Notes under the pieces: model-generated
The model's input: the letters and a program-made list of their open reading frames with translations, nothing else
The model's database searches: none
What the model was told of the DNA's origin: nothing
Translations under genes and position numbers: made by a program
Part shown: positions 11,900 to 23,553 of the stretch, piece after piece
Position numbering within the stretch: the first letter of the stretch is position 1
Layout: each line of letters begins with the position of its first letter
DNA from: Bombyx mori
Lineage: Eukaryota > Arthropoda > Insecta > Lepidoptera > Bombycidae
Reading direction: 5' to 3'
NCBI RefSeq assembly: GCF_030269925.1
Contig: NC_085127.1
Coordinates: forward strand, 3,107,501 to 3,171,500
DNA: 64,000 nt

Positions 11900-14800
11900 T
11901 TTTGCAAAAGCAAAATTTTGCATTCATTATATCCGGAATCTTAGCTCATTAAATTTAACATTTGACATCTCTCTTCATCTGTCAACACATCTGTAATGAC
12001 GAATTTTAATGCTGGTGCTGTGTTGGTGTGGCAGTATCATCTGCCATTAGCCACGCGGCAGTTGCAGTTGTATGTCGGAATAGGTCTCATACAAGACTAT
12101 AACCTAATGCCGTACGAGGGCACGGCAACTGTCCTACGATCTGTTGCCTCTTGAGGAATAGCATATTCAGAGACTTTTTGAGCCGTGTGACGATATTAGA
12201 TTATGAAATACGACAATTTGTATAATTAATATGAAATTCGTTGAAACGGTCTTTATAATTTAATAATAATAATAATCTTGAGAAATTAAGTGTTAGAAAC
12301 TACAAGAATTACACACGGACAAAATATTTGTTCTAACTTCGGATTAGATTTTTAGTCTAAAGCTCAGTCTTATTGATTTATTCTTGTCCTCTTTTTATTC
12401 ACACCATAGCTTCAAGCCTAATTATTTATCAAGCGTTGCTTTAAAAGAAATAATGTATAGTTTTTGTCTAAAAATTTCTGGTGACGAAAGACCCTTTTGA
12501 TGTTAACCATAAATTTTAGGAACAATAAACTAATTTTCATAGTTCTTTCAAGTTCTTTATTGGTTATTGCTAGTAGATCCATTATCTCTAACATTATTTT
12601 ATGATATGTATAAAATAATCATTAACATTGAATTCTATTCAACCATGAAAATGAAAAAAAAAAGAATAATGATTCTTCAATTATCTTCAATGAAACAGAA
12701 GTTACTTGCAAAACAGAATTTACTACAATGTCTTTACATAAAAATGTTTATGATGAAACATATCTTAAATTAGCAGCCAATGTTATTGTATGTATTTTAC
12801 AATGTATGTATTTCATCAATGTACTACAAAGTTGCTTTATATTAAATGACAAAGATAATAAATATAATAATAGTTAATAAAAGGTAATTACATAATATTT
12901 TATCAAAAATCATTTCATTTCTAAGATTAGTACATTTGAAAATAAAAATCAAGAAATCATGATTTTTTTAATCGGTAAATCTTTTTACTTTTTGATATCT
13001 ACAATAAGTTCGAAGATACCTATGTCTGTACATCATGTATTTCATAGGTTTCTAAAATGATTATATTTATTAATTTCTAACCATTTTCAAATGAAAGAGA
13101 GACGTCTATTCGGACTATTTGTTTTTTTTTTTGCTAGACCTGCATACTTGATATGACGTAATAGCGAAACATATAACTACTAAGTATACTTTACAATAGA
13201 CTTTAATCAATATTACTACACACTGGCTAAGTACATTGTTGAACAACTCAAAATGTTATATACATATTATATTCTAAGACATATTGCTTCGATGATTACT
13301 ATTTACAATTTAAAAAATGAGCCGCTAAATCAGATTGTAACTACAAAATACATTTTATACTTAAAAATGTTTGGTTCACTAACATATTCACTAATTATAA
13401 TTATTTGAGAATTAGAGAGTAGCTATTATAAATTTAATTTAATATTGGTAAGTAAGACTGAACCTGAAACCATTGTACACAGAGGAATCCTGCCATATTT
13501 TGCAAAGAATAGTAAACATAAATACAAATCTTCCAAAATAATAAATATCTATTGCATAAAATTAAAATCATTAATTATGTTTTACTTTCTATTTTTCGTA
13601 CAGGTTAAAATACAAATCGAAAACACAACCATCGATTTGATATGACCTTAAAACTACTAAAAACAATAACATAATTGATAAACGACATGACTAGATGTAT
13701 CCGATAACGTATCAAAACTTTTTTACAAATTCCAATTTAAATGGTTACTTTTTTATAATAGGTGCATTAGAATGTTAGCAAAAGGTAAACATTATGAATA
13801 CTACTTCGGAACATGAATAAACGTAATCTTTAAATGGATTTAAAAAATGAACACTTTATTAATACAGAAAATTAAATGTCTCCAAAGCGTACACATAAAT
13901 TTTTAATGACTTGCAAGTACATCCTAGTTCTCGTAATATGATTAATCTAGACACACACTATCTGCGTCGCCACATGTAAGGTGCATCCACAGAGTACGTT
14001 CCCTTATGGTGAATTCCCAAACAGGAGGACCGGACAATATGCGTCCGAGCTTGAATTTTATTTTAATTTTACGACAAAGTCTGTTGTCAGGTGTAATGCA
14101 AAAAAATTATATGTTTAAAATAAAAGAAGTTTATTAAGTGACTTACCAATAGACTAGTATACAGTAGAGTATGACAATGGTGTATTACATGGATAACGCA
14201 TTACAAGTTTTATGAAAAATTGTTTTATTTGAGACTTTAGTTAATTGATTAGATTAGATTAGATTAGATTAGAAGAGTAGGATTAGATGAGTAGGGACGA
14301 AATAAAGGTTCAGCAAAATAGTGGTTATTTACTGATATTTAAATTGACTTTTTGGAAGATCCTGATGATACCGCCACGTCCAGCGGTCTTATTAAATTTT
14401 TCCACACTTAAGCACTTTCACAGATGCGCTAAACGGTTAATAGGCCATAAATCCACGGTTAAACCTTAAAAAGCACTAAGTTAACAAAATAAAACAAATC
14501 ACACAACTATCATGTACGCTACCCGCGATCCGGCCAAAAAGTCAAATACATGTATAAACAAGTTTGATAGTTCAATAATTTATATTGATAATGTGAAGCA
14601 GTTACATAATATTATATACCTATGGAGCTTGGGGTATTAAGGACACAAAGCGTACGAACATTCAATAATTGTGTTTTTGTTGTGCTTGCCAGAATTTTTT
14701 TTGGAAATACATTTTTTATAAAAATTAAAATTGACTAGATATTACATACTATTTATTTTAATTCTACTGGGACAACGAAAACTCACAACTATTGTTCAGC

Positions 14801-14960
14801 GCCATCTATTGTTCATAAATAAAACTACACAATTTTCTTATCCCCTTAATTGCCACTAGGTGGCTCTAGCTGTTAATTAAAAACGGCACAAACAAAAAGT
14901 ATGTACATAATGCAATAGCGTAATTTTACTAACGAGAATTTATTAGCAAATTTTGAAATT
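11900..14960. other. Mostly featureless AT-rich DNA
   Basis: 12000-12190 is GC-richer with a hairpin (TGCCGTACGAGGGCACGGCA). A minus frame near 14100-13945 reads TPDNRLCRKIKIKFKLGR, LSGPPVWEFTIRERTLWMHL and then a stop; it may be a decayed element. Otherwise nothing beyond the ATTAG repeat. Confidence 0.5.
14243..14292 (+). repeat. ATTAG microsatellite
   Basis: TTAGATTAGATTAGATTAGA, period 5, degenerating into GAAGAGTAGGATTAGATGAG. Confidence 0.9.
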
Positions 14961-14996
14961 AGGATACTTCTTCGATATCGGATTTTTCAACAGAAT

Positions 14997-15067
14997 CTAA
15001 TGCTGCGCTGGTGCCGGTGGCGGAAGGAGAGGTAATGGTGCTACACACGCCACGCAATTGTCAACTT
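14997..15067 (-). CDS. Candidate terminal exon of a minus-strand gene
   Basis: A strong acceptor (TTCTTTTTTCAG) is followed by a short frame ending VAPLPLLPPPAPAQH and a stop at 14999-14997, with AATAAA on the minus strand at 14944-14939. It would suit the missing 3' end of the fuss gene but needs a phase-1 donor, whereas exon 7 ends at phase 0, so another exon would be required between them. There is no family match. Confidence 0.2.
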
Positions 15068-15224
15068 CTGAAAAAAGAACATTTTTTATTAATTGGGTAC
15101 ATACTCTTTTGTTACTTAGCAAACAGAAAATAACAAGGCTCATTAAGTTTTATCATAATACACGTATTAACATAGCAAAAGTAAACAAAAAAACATGCAT
15201 TTTAATGTACTCTATTAAACGCGA

Positions 15225-15312
15225 TTGGGGTCCGGTCGTAGATTCAGCGGAACATTGCTCTTGCTAGAGTTGATGTTAGCTAATTCTCTCAAGTAGAGCA
15301 CGTGAGCTCACC
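15225..15312 (+). repeat. Jockey-like LINE tail fragment
   Basis: GGTCGTAGATTCAGCGGAAC, TTGCTCTTGCTAGAG and GTGAGCTCACC match the family 3' UTR. Confidence 0.6.
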
Positions 15313-15589
15313 AATCAGTCCGAGAGTAGCTGGAATGCCCCTTAGGTTACTAGCTATTAGGTACGGTAAAAAATCCAAACTAATAAACAGCTTGAAAATT
15401 TTAAGCGAACGATCATACAATTTTTGCATACCAAAGTTTATGCATATAACGTTATATGTATACATCGCGGTGGCTTTAATCAAATCCCTGCTTAATTGCT
15501 GCCATCTGACTAGACTTTCTGCTTGGCTTATTGTAATGTTCCGTTAGTGGCAATTAAATTATTTACGTAGGCATGTAATATTATTGCAA

Positions 15590-15720
15590 TTTTTTTTATT
15601 TTATTATTTATTTCATAGATGGGTAGAGGAGCTCACGGCCCACCTGGTGTTAAGTGATTACCGGAGCCCATAGACATCTACAACGTAAATGCCACCACCC
15701 ACCTTGAGATAGTTACACAA
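15590..15720 (-). repeat. Bm1 fragment
   Basis: GAGCTCACGGCCCACCTGGT and CATAGACATCTACAACGTAA; the distal half is missing. Confidence 0.85.
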
Positions 15721-15931
15721 TTCACAATTTTTTCACTATTATCAAAAAAAAGTGTCATTTAGGGTATAGCCAAAAAGCAATTCTTTCTTTATATTGGACG
15801 TGCTACGTATCAAGTAGTTAACGTGAACCAAGCTCCTTTTATTTCGAGCCTCATTCCAATTAGGCTTAATGAATTTTATCTCTGAAAAGAGTAAAGGCCA
15901 GGGACAACAAACAACTAATAAAAAAAAAGAT

Positions 15932-16297
15932 ATGTGTTGTCGTGGGACACCGGATAGGAACGAAGTTCCTTATTATAAAAATATTAATTTTAAGTTCTAT
16001 TCGAGGTATAAAGAAAATAAAACTAGTGGTTTCGCAACAACCCACGGTCATTCGGTAACGTGCGAACTTATTGTGGTACACTTCATTCACGGTTCTTTGC
16101 ATAAGAGTTAGTGTATTGCGCAAACGAACGCTCTGAGATCGTGGTCAATGAATGATTAAAAAATATGTTAGTTTTTGTACGTTATTACAAAGTTAAGTCG
16201 TACACTGTGTGCATTACTAATAAAAAACCTTACGTTACGGACGTTTTTTCCCGGTTAGGGTACCCGTCCGCATCGTCCCATAAGGAACTTCGTTCCA
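15932..16297 (+). mobile_element. Short element with GGAACGAAGTTCC hairpin ends (copy 1)
   Basis: TGTTGTCGTGGGACACCGGA then GGAACGAAGTTCCTTATTA; right end CCCATAAGGAACTTCGTTCC. Class unknown; A-rich DNA flanks the left end. Copies at 41117-41480 and 56224-56570. Confidence 0.7.
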
Positions 16298-16499
16298 ATA
16301 ACTAATAAACCAATAAAAAAAGTTGAAGTACCTACCACGGTCGTGCATGTAGTGAAGTGATGGTCGCAAGTCGGGCAGTCTCCACGGCTCCCTTGGCTCT
16401 TCATCTCTCTCGATCTTCGGCACCAGCGTTGGCCAGGACTCTTCTGGACGCGGAGTAGGAGCACTGCGACATGGCCATGCGCATTGCTGTACATACAAT

Positions 16500-16754
16500 T
16501 TTATTTTTTAATTTTTTATTGCTTACGTGGTTGGACGAGCTCACAGTCCAGCGGGTCTTAAGTGGTAACTGGAGCCCATAGACATCTACAACGTAAATGC
16601 ACCACCCACCTTGAGGTATAAGTTCTAACGTCTCAAGTATAGTAGCAACGGCTGCCCCACCCTTTAAACCGAAACGCATTACTGCTTCACGGCAGAAACA
16701 GGCAGGATGGTGGTACTTACCCGCGCGGACTCACAAGTGGTCCTACCACCAGTA
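16500..16754 (-). repeat. Bm1, head-less
   Basis: TTATTGCTTACGTGGTTGGA through GTGGTCCTACCACCAGT. Confidence 0.9.
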
Positions 16755-17286
16755 AAAAATCAAATACAAACAAATCCAAATACAAAGTCAAAATAATTTG
16801 TTACAACATTCATGTTAACACACTTTTTAACGGGTATTAATTATAATAATATTAACGAGGCGTGTACCGCTTTAAAGAAGATATTGCCTTGAAAGGAAGC
16901 TACAAAAAACTCACTACAGGTCTGCTATCTGTAAACTTATATCGTCTAATAGGTAATCATTGTAATCCCTTCCCGAAGCTATAACGGAAATTAAAATGCC
17001 CAAAGTAAACGCGAAATATCATTCTATAACTAAACTAGGCATGTCGGGTCACTAAGGACACTCGCACATGGACATAAGCAATGACAGACGCAGAACTAAG
17101 CCGATGCTTCACGGAAACAAAATTAATTTGATTTAAGCTCGTAACGTATTCAAATAAAGTTTTCATAAGAGATATTTGCAACTGACCCTCTTCGGGCGTC
17201 TTGCCTATTAGGAGGACGACTCTTCTAGCCGCCTGCTAAACTGGAATCGAATAGCAGAGCTAGTTTTCAAAGCAGAATATGTTAGA

Positions 17287-17835
17287 CTAGCGACCCGCCC
17301 TCGCTTCGCTTCGGAACATTAAATTTTATTATTGACTAGCGACCCGCCCTCGCTTCGCTTCGGAAACATTAAAACACACATGAAACCAAAAAAATAAAAT
17401 AAAAAAAATATTAAAAAAAATAGCCTATGTTCATCAGGGCCAATGTCGGCTTCTAATGGAAAAATAATTTTTCAAATCGGTCCAGTAGTTTCGGAGCCTA
17501 TTCGAAACAAACAAACAAACAAATCTTTCCTCTTTATAATATTAGTATAGATAGCTGAGTCCCGCGATGTTATTTTCGTACCGCGGGTGAAGCCGCGGGG
17601 CGAAGCTAGTCTATAAAAAGTATCAGTGAAAGTCTGGTCAAAATCGGTCCAGCCATTCCAGAGATTAGCCGGAACAAACAGAGAGACAGACAGACAAACA
17701 GACAGAAAGACAGACAGACAAAAATTAAAAAAAAATGTTATTTTGGTGTATGTACCGTGTATATATTCATATGCATGTAGTAACGGTTATTTCAATATTA
17801 CAAACAGACACTCCAATTTTCTTTATATGTATAGA
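17287..17835 (-). mobile_element. Non-autonomous Helitron-like element interrupted by another
   Basis: Minus-strand 5' end TCTATACATATAAAGAAAAT and 3' end CGCTAG, flanked by A and T. An uninterrupted relative is at 56936-57289. Bases 17336-17551 are a second element of the same end type. Internal CAGACAGACAGACA microsatellite. Confidence 0.8.
17336..17551 (-). mobile_element. Inner Helitron-like element (216 bases)
   Basis: Minus-strand 5' TCTATACTAATATTATAAAG, 3' GGGCGGGTCGCTAG, inserted between A and T of the host element (GA^TAGCTGAG). TC start, CTAG end and A^T target are Helitron hallmarks. Confidence 0.85.
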
Positions 17836-18435
17836 TATGATAGTGATCTGTTATTTCAAGTGAGTTCATTTAGATGTTTTCAAATGAAAAGCGTTGATTT
17901 TCCTCAAAAAACTTATCGTTAATTCAACGTTTTTTATCAGCACGCCACGGTTTAAATTTCATGAGGTAACAGTCGATTTTGTTGATAAAAACTCCTAAAA
18001 TCGACTATTATTTCATGTTTGTTTCGATTACTGTCACGAGAGGTCGCTTCGTTTATCTGATTGGGCACGCGCGCTCACAATTACTTAAATAACGGACCGT
18101 TGTCAATTAAACAATGGACGTGTACAATCACTGCCATTTTACGGGTGTTCTCAAATATTTTGTGTACACAATTAAATCATTATGTTTTTATTATAATTTA
18201 TTTCAGTCTTCTTACAAACTAACAGATGAACCAAAACATTTGTAAGGTATTGTATTCATTTGTGAATCAAACCAAAAACTGAATGCCGGCCCAACATTGT
18301 TTCATTACTGAAAATCATATTGGCCCAATAATTAGGATGGTTGCGTGCAAAACCTCACAAGTTTATTTAAGTGAAACCAACCAGCATTATGATACAAAAA
18401 TACCTCTTAAACATAACTGTCGAACAACAGGTATC

Positions 18436-18680
18436 TTTTTATTTATTTATTGCTTACGCGCTTAGCTCACGGCCCACCTGATGTTGAGTGGTTACCGGAG
18501 CCCATAGACATCTATAATGAAAATGCCGTCACCCATCTTGAGACATGAGTTCTAAGGTCTCACTTTTAACAGTACAACGGCTGCCCCGCCCTTCAAACCG
18601 AAACGCATTATTGATTCACGGCAGAAATAGGTGAGGTGGTAGTATGTACCCGTGCGGACTCACAAGATGTCCTACCACAT
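18436..18680 (-). repeat. Bm1, head-less, diverged
   Basis: TTATTGCTTACGCGCTTAGC through AGATGTCCTACCAC. Confidence 0.88.
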
Positions 18681-19455
18681 AGACCCTACCACAAGACAAA
18701 AAAATACATATTGTATTTCTTCATATGCAAAAAAAAAAAAAAAGGTTGAGAGCCGCTAAAATGTTGTTATGATTGCACACAGTGCTATCAAATAATACGC
18801 TTTCAATAATTATTATAGTTTAATTTGCAAACAGCCTTTTACCAGTATCACGAAACTATAGAGGTGCTATGAATAAATAAAAACATCTTGGTAAACGTAA
18901 AAGAGCTAATTTAAGTGCACAAAGGTAGGTTCTAATTATCGTATAGCAAAATTCCCTAATGATCTCTATAAGAAATTATAATATACTAAGAACCATGATT
19001 TTCATTTATGATTTACTATCAATACTTATATAAATAATACAGGTTTGACGTAATAAACTTTTAAATTACATAACATAAAACTAAACATGTTCACACTAAT
19101 AAATGATATTAATAAAACTGTCATTTCTGTCACTTCTATATTCTGTGTCCGTCGGGATCATAAACAATTCATTAGTTTTTCGATGGGTCCGTATAATTAT
19201 TTAGTTGCAACCACTGTCGCCGCACGGTAATACCATAATTGTTGGTTCGGATTTAAATAATAAATCGTTCACTATTCACGATTAACTTACTTTTGATTTT
19301 CAAAGCGTTTTCACTGATAGACGTATTGTCGGAATCCACTGAAAGGTACTTTAGTCCTGCCTATTTACCTGTCAACGCGGTTCGAAGAAAAATCGCTATT
19401 TCAATAAAATTTAATAACTCTCATTCTATGACGAGACATATGTATATAGGCTCTA

Positions 19456-19600
19456 TGTGCTTAAGTGTAAAAGTTAACGCAAATTAGTATGCAGTTGGAA
19501 CAGCGCCCCTAGCGGCAAACGTAGGCAAACGTTCCAACTCCATACAAATTTGAGTTAACTTTTACGCTATCGAGAACGTTAAAAGACTCGCACTAAGCAT
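19456..19600. mobile_element. Foldback MITE (copy 1)
   Basis: GTATGCAGTTGGAAC pairs with GTTCCAACTCCATAC and TAAAAGTTAACGCAAATT with the opposite arm; ends TGTGCTTA/TAAGCAT. Copy 2 is at 58832-58963. Confidence 0.72.
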
Positions 19601-19921
19601 ACTGAAAACCACTTAACGCAGATGAGTTAATTTGTCCTTCTAGCTAAAAACAAGTTGTTTTTTTTAATTTGGTGGCTTAATTTATTTTCCTTTTTTAGCC
19701 CACGAGCGTCCACTGTAGACCTCACCTAAGGTTTGCCACAATAACCGATTTTACGCAGCAACTTTCATACATAATTATACTATACTATAATTATATAATA
19801 ACTAACCAATCATCGAAGATGTTTGACCGATTAAACCAAACCAAGAGATTCTAGATTCACGTTTTTATTTAGCGTGACATGCTGCTATACGCTCCTCAAA
19901 AAAGACAATGCTAAAGCAGCA

Positions 19922-20143
19922 TTATCGGATGGACGCTAGTGGATGACATACATAGCACATGGCAAGAGACATGAATGCTGTATAATATTCAACCTTTTTC
20001 CTCAAAATGTTCGCAACATCTGGTATGCAGACCCGTATTGTAGGTCTGTGTGAAGGCCTGAATAATACAAGGTTTCTGTATGACCTATTTCTTTTTATGT
20101 CCCATATAAAACTGCTATTGACGTCAAAAGCTAGACGTGTCAT
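19922..20143 (-). CDS. 73-codon open frame, unidentified
   Basis: MTRLAFDVNSSFIWDIKRNR then LVLFRPSHRPTIRVCIPDV and a stop. The composition looks protein-like; probably a fragment of a mobile element. No family recognised. Confidence 0.25.
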   Translation of the reverse strand: MTRLAFDVNSSFIWDIKRNRSYRNLVLFRPSHRPTIRVCIPDVANILRKKVEYYTAFMSLAMCYVCHPLASIR

Positions 20144-20197
20144 TTATCGCTTCAAAAATATTTTGAATTGTGAGAGAACCTAACTGGAAACTGTGAC

Positions 20198-20238
20198 ATT
20201 TTTATTTTTTCTGTTGCTTAGATGAGGGGACGAGGTAT
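20198..20238 (-). repeat. Bm1 3' scrap
   Basis: GTTGCTTAGATGAGGGGACG, the last ~40 bases of a Bm1. Confidence 0.5.
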
Positions 20239-20739
20239 CGGACGGACTATCGTAAACTTTACATGTTTCGCCAAAAAAACTAGTTTAACATAAATAAATA
20301 TACAATAGTTTTACCAAAAGTTTCGTGTAATAATGATTTCTTAAAACATCTACGACTTTACAATAATATACTTCATCTAAAATAATATTAATTGTTTAAT
20401 AAATTAAGTTAATGAACATAAATTATCTAAAAACTATATCTCTGATTCTTTCAATCTATTTGGTCTAATGAAAATCATTTTTATCCAACCACTAACCTGG
20501 TTGGTTTTTAATCACATAAATTACTGTGAGAACACTTAAGGAATTACCATTGTCTATTATTTCCTAGCCAAATTCGAGAGACACGTGTAACCTTATCGCA
20601 TGTCAATCGAAATAAAACAAATGGTCTGTCCTAGGCATACAGCAATCAAATCAAAAATTGCTTAAGTAAACTAATATCCATTAGCGTGTAATAATTTGAT
20701 TATTGTTTTGTTGTGGTAGGAGCCTGCACGGATCATCTA

Positions 20740-21075
20740 TAACAGCGATTCCCAATCAGTGGATACGGCTACGTGGAGTCCCCTGTAGGGGTATATGAAA
20801 ACTATACTGGTATTGATGTAGATGGGCCGGACATACGTGTCGCAGAACCGATTGTGGATAGAGCAGACGAGTTCTGGACTGAAGACCGCGTACCGGTAAG
20901 CGCAGCGTTGGGCGTCCCCCTGCCCGTTGGACCGATGACTTGCGGCGATATACTGGGAAAGATTGGATGCGGAAGGCGGAGGATCGTTCATTGTGGCGGA
21001 CTATGGGAGAGGCCTACATCCAGAAGTGGAGAGATACAGGCTGATGATGACTGGTATTGACAGAAATATTAGAAA
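20740..21075 (+). pseudogene. RTE-like LINE 3' end relic
   Basis: Plus-strand frames give SRRVLD, RPRTGKRSVGRPPARWTDDL, KDWMRKAEDRSLWRTMGEAY and IQKWRDTG then stop, the C-terminus typical of RTE/BovB-like reverse transcriptases, followed by TGATGATGA. At least two Trp codons upstream are now stops. Its sequence differs from the 47.8-kb RTE, so it is a second family. Confidence 0.8.
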
Positions 21076-21094
21076 GTTAAAACAGCTAACATAG

Positions 21095-21338
21095 TTTTTT
21101 TTATTGCTTAGATGGGTGGACGAGCTCACAGCCCACCTGGTGCTAAGTGGTCACTGGAGCCCATAGACATCTACAACGTAAATGCGCCACCCACCTTGAG
21201 ATATAACTTCTAAGGTCTCAGTATAGTTACGACGGCTGCCCCACTCTTCAAACCGAAACGCATTGCTGCTTCACGGCAGAAATAGGCAGGGCGGTGGTAC
21301 CTACCCTTGCGGACTCACAAGAGGTCCTACCATCAGTA
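21095..21338 (-). repeat. Bm1, head-less
   Basis: ATTGCTTAGATGGGTGGACG through GAGGTCCTACCATCAGT; just downstream of the RTE relic. Confidence 0.9.
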
Positions 21339-21374
21339 AAACATTATTGTCACGTATAATGTCTACGATGATTT

Positions 21375-21628
21375 TGACTGATTCGGTGGTACTGTTGCTA
21401 GTGCCCCTGACTGTTGCGCTGAGGGTCGTGGGTTCGAGTTCCCACATCGAGCAAACATTATGTGATCAACAGATTAGTTTGACTTTTGCCTGGGTGTTTA
21501 TTATCAATATATGTATGTATTTAAACGTATATAAGTATGTTTGTCTGTCTCTGGTACCCATAACACAGAGAACCCTAAATTTGGGCCGGTAGACCAGGGG
21601 ACATCGGTTCTCAATTATTATTATTAAA
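21375..21628 (+). mobile_element. tRNA-derived SINE (family B)
   Basis: Head TTGCTAGTGCCCCTGACTGT with B box GGGTTCGAGTTCCCACATCG; tail TTCTCAATTATTATTATTA. Body shares CTGGTACC and AACACAGAGAACC with family A, so the two are related. Confidence 0.75.
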
Positions 21629-21699
21629 TATATAGTTTAACACGAAACGAGACACATTTTTGGGAGTAGGTATAGAGGCTATGAGCCGCGGGGTACTTA

Positions 21700-21995
21700 T
21701 AAATGAAAAGTTTTATTAAGGGTTGCGGGACCCGCTGAACGAGGGAACCGGTGGTCGTGTCGCTGGCGGCCACCGGTCCGGCGTCCGTGGGACGGTGGGA
21801 TGGATGTAATGTGCTCTGCGTCAACCCTGTCCCGCCGTTTCAATAGCCCCGACTGGGCTCCGGCCCGGTCCGAGGTAGGGCGCCGGTTGTGAGCGGCAGG
21901 AGTTTTTAGTGAGGTTCAACTCCCACATACCCCACCTGCCGCGCGGGTGGGGATCCGGCGATTTTCTCCTGTGGAAAAAAAAAAAAAAAAAAAAA
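21700..21995 (+). mobile_element. LINE 3' UTR with long poly(A)
   Basis: GC-rich block (CGGTGGTCGTGTCGCTGGCG; AGGTAGGGCGCCGGTTGTGA) ending GCGATTTTCTCCTGTGG and about 23 A. Its last ~100 bases share motifs with the tail at 55849-56223. R1-like affiliation is a guess. Confidence 0.65.
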
Positions 21996-22322
21996 AGGGG
22001 TGCGGGAACGAAAATAGGTTGGAAAGCGCTGATTGTAAATGATGCACATAATATAATATGTATGTGAAACGTCTAGTTCTTGAAAACCTTCGTATCCTTT
22101 GTGGGCTATCTTTCATAAGGTCACGCGACGTTACTATTCTATAAGCCTTTCTTGAAAGTTTTTTTCAACACGTGTTTTTGTTATTATTATTATTTTTATT
22201 TTATTCTGAAATTTGTTTGTACTTTTTGTTTTTATTTAATTTTGATATTCTATATGAAATGTAATTGTTAATTAATGTAATATGGATGCAAAACCTGAAA
22301 TAAATAAATCTTTGATTATATA

Positions 22323-22790
22323 TGTCGTGGATAACGACTTTTAGTAATATTAAGACGGTGGTTTTGATTATTATTTTAAATGATGAAATGTTTTTTTGAT
22401 AAATATCACAAAATGAAGGGTAGACTCCGTAACGCCACAGTATAAAATGGCGGTACGTGGACAGAGTCGTGGCATTCGTGTCAGACAGTGATTCCGTCCG
22501 TCTCAGCAGTGAGTCTCTGACAGTCAGTCAGTCAGTCAGTCGGTCTGTCGGTATGTGCAACGAAACTGTCGGTTTATCCTGTCATTGTGAAAGTTGTGTG
22601 TGTTGAGTTTCAATAATTATTATTCAAAAGGTTTTATTGACTTTTTATAAACTGTGTTCAACCAAATACGAGTGATGACGGAACCTACCGCTCAGCCATC
22701 CCTGACGTGTGCTGACATATACATAATCAAAGAAATAAATAAATCTTATACGACTCGATAAATACCTACCTGAAGATGATAAGCCTCGTA
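22323..22790 (+). promoter_or_regulatory. Promoter-like segment; possible solo LTR
   Basis: A TATA box (AGTATAAAATGG, 22440) is followed by initiator-like TCAGACAGTG and CTCAGCAGTGAG and (CAGT)n, then AATAAATAAATC about 300 bases later. TATA-R-polyA order suits an LTR, but no terminal repeat partner or internal gene is present; a host promoter is possible. Confidence 0.3.
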
Positions 22791-22967
22791 GATGTTTCAC
22801 GTTCGATTTTATATAACGGAGCATAACTACTGCGATTCAATACCGTATTCAATAGTTGGGTGTAATAATAATTTATAGTCGTATTTTTTATTAGACGAAG
22901 TCAACTGACGTTTTCTGTGTTGTCAGTTTTTGATCAAATAAAAATAGTATTGTGACAAAGTTAAAGG

Positions 22968-23222
22968 CCGTCTGGTGTAGTGGTAAGTGACATGGTCACT
23001 ACACAAGGGGGTTGCGGGCTCGAATCCCGCCAGGAGAAGATATTTGTATGATAAATATAAATGTCTTTTCCAGGGTTATTATGGATGTATATTAAATATA
23101 TGTATGTGTATAATAAAAATCTTACATTTATTTCCGTTATCTGGTACCTGTAACACAGGTTCTTTACGAACTTATCATGGGACCAGTTAACGTGGCGTGA
23201 TTGTTAGTAAATAAAAAAAAAA
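22968..23222 (+). mobile_element. tRNA-derived SINE (family A)
   Basis: Head GTCTGGTGTAGTGGTAAGTG (A box) and CGGGCTCGAATCCCGCC (B box), a body of about 170 bases and an A-rich end. A close copy is at 61746-62010. The acceptor stem does not close, so it is not a tRNA gene. Confidence 0.85.
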
Positions 23223-23261
23223 AGTGAATGATTGAAAAAACTTCTGAATGAATGAAATTGC

Positions 23262-23480
23262 TTCGATTGTCTAGTGAATAGTTAGTGTGCCGAACTGCCG
23301 ATATCGGGTACGGGGTTCGAATTTTAGTCGTGCTTTGTACATACCAACCAGTTTTCGACGATTATGTTCCTATAGTATCTACCTATACTGAATACCGACT
23401 ATTTTAAACATTAAGGAAAACATTGCGAGGAAACTTGTAAGACTGTCCTATTTTTGATACATCATTTAGTTGAAACTATA
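23262..23480 (+). repeat. Possible tRNA-derived SINE relic
   Basis: TTGTCTAGTGAATAGTTAGT followed by GGGGTTCGAATTTTAGTCG resembles A and B boxes; the rest is unrecognised. Confidence 0.45.
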
Positions 23481-23553
23481 GATGTATAAAATATAAAAAT
23501 CTACTAGTACTAGTAACTTATATCAGAGCAATTTAATACAATTTAATAAAATA

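Noticed and set aside
14243..14292. Telomere-like TTAGG repeats
   Set aside because: The unit is ATTAG, not the insect telomeric TTAGG, and it is a short interstitial microsatellite.
22968..23045. tRNA-like sequence with A and B boxes (also at 25820, 61746, 62160, 21397)
   Set aside because: The acceptor stems do not close, the copies are followed by repeated bodies and A-rich tails, and several are near-identical. They are SINE heads, not tRNA genes.
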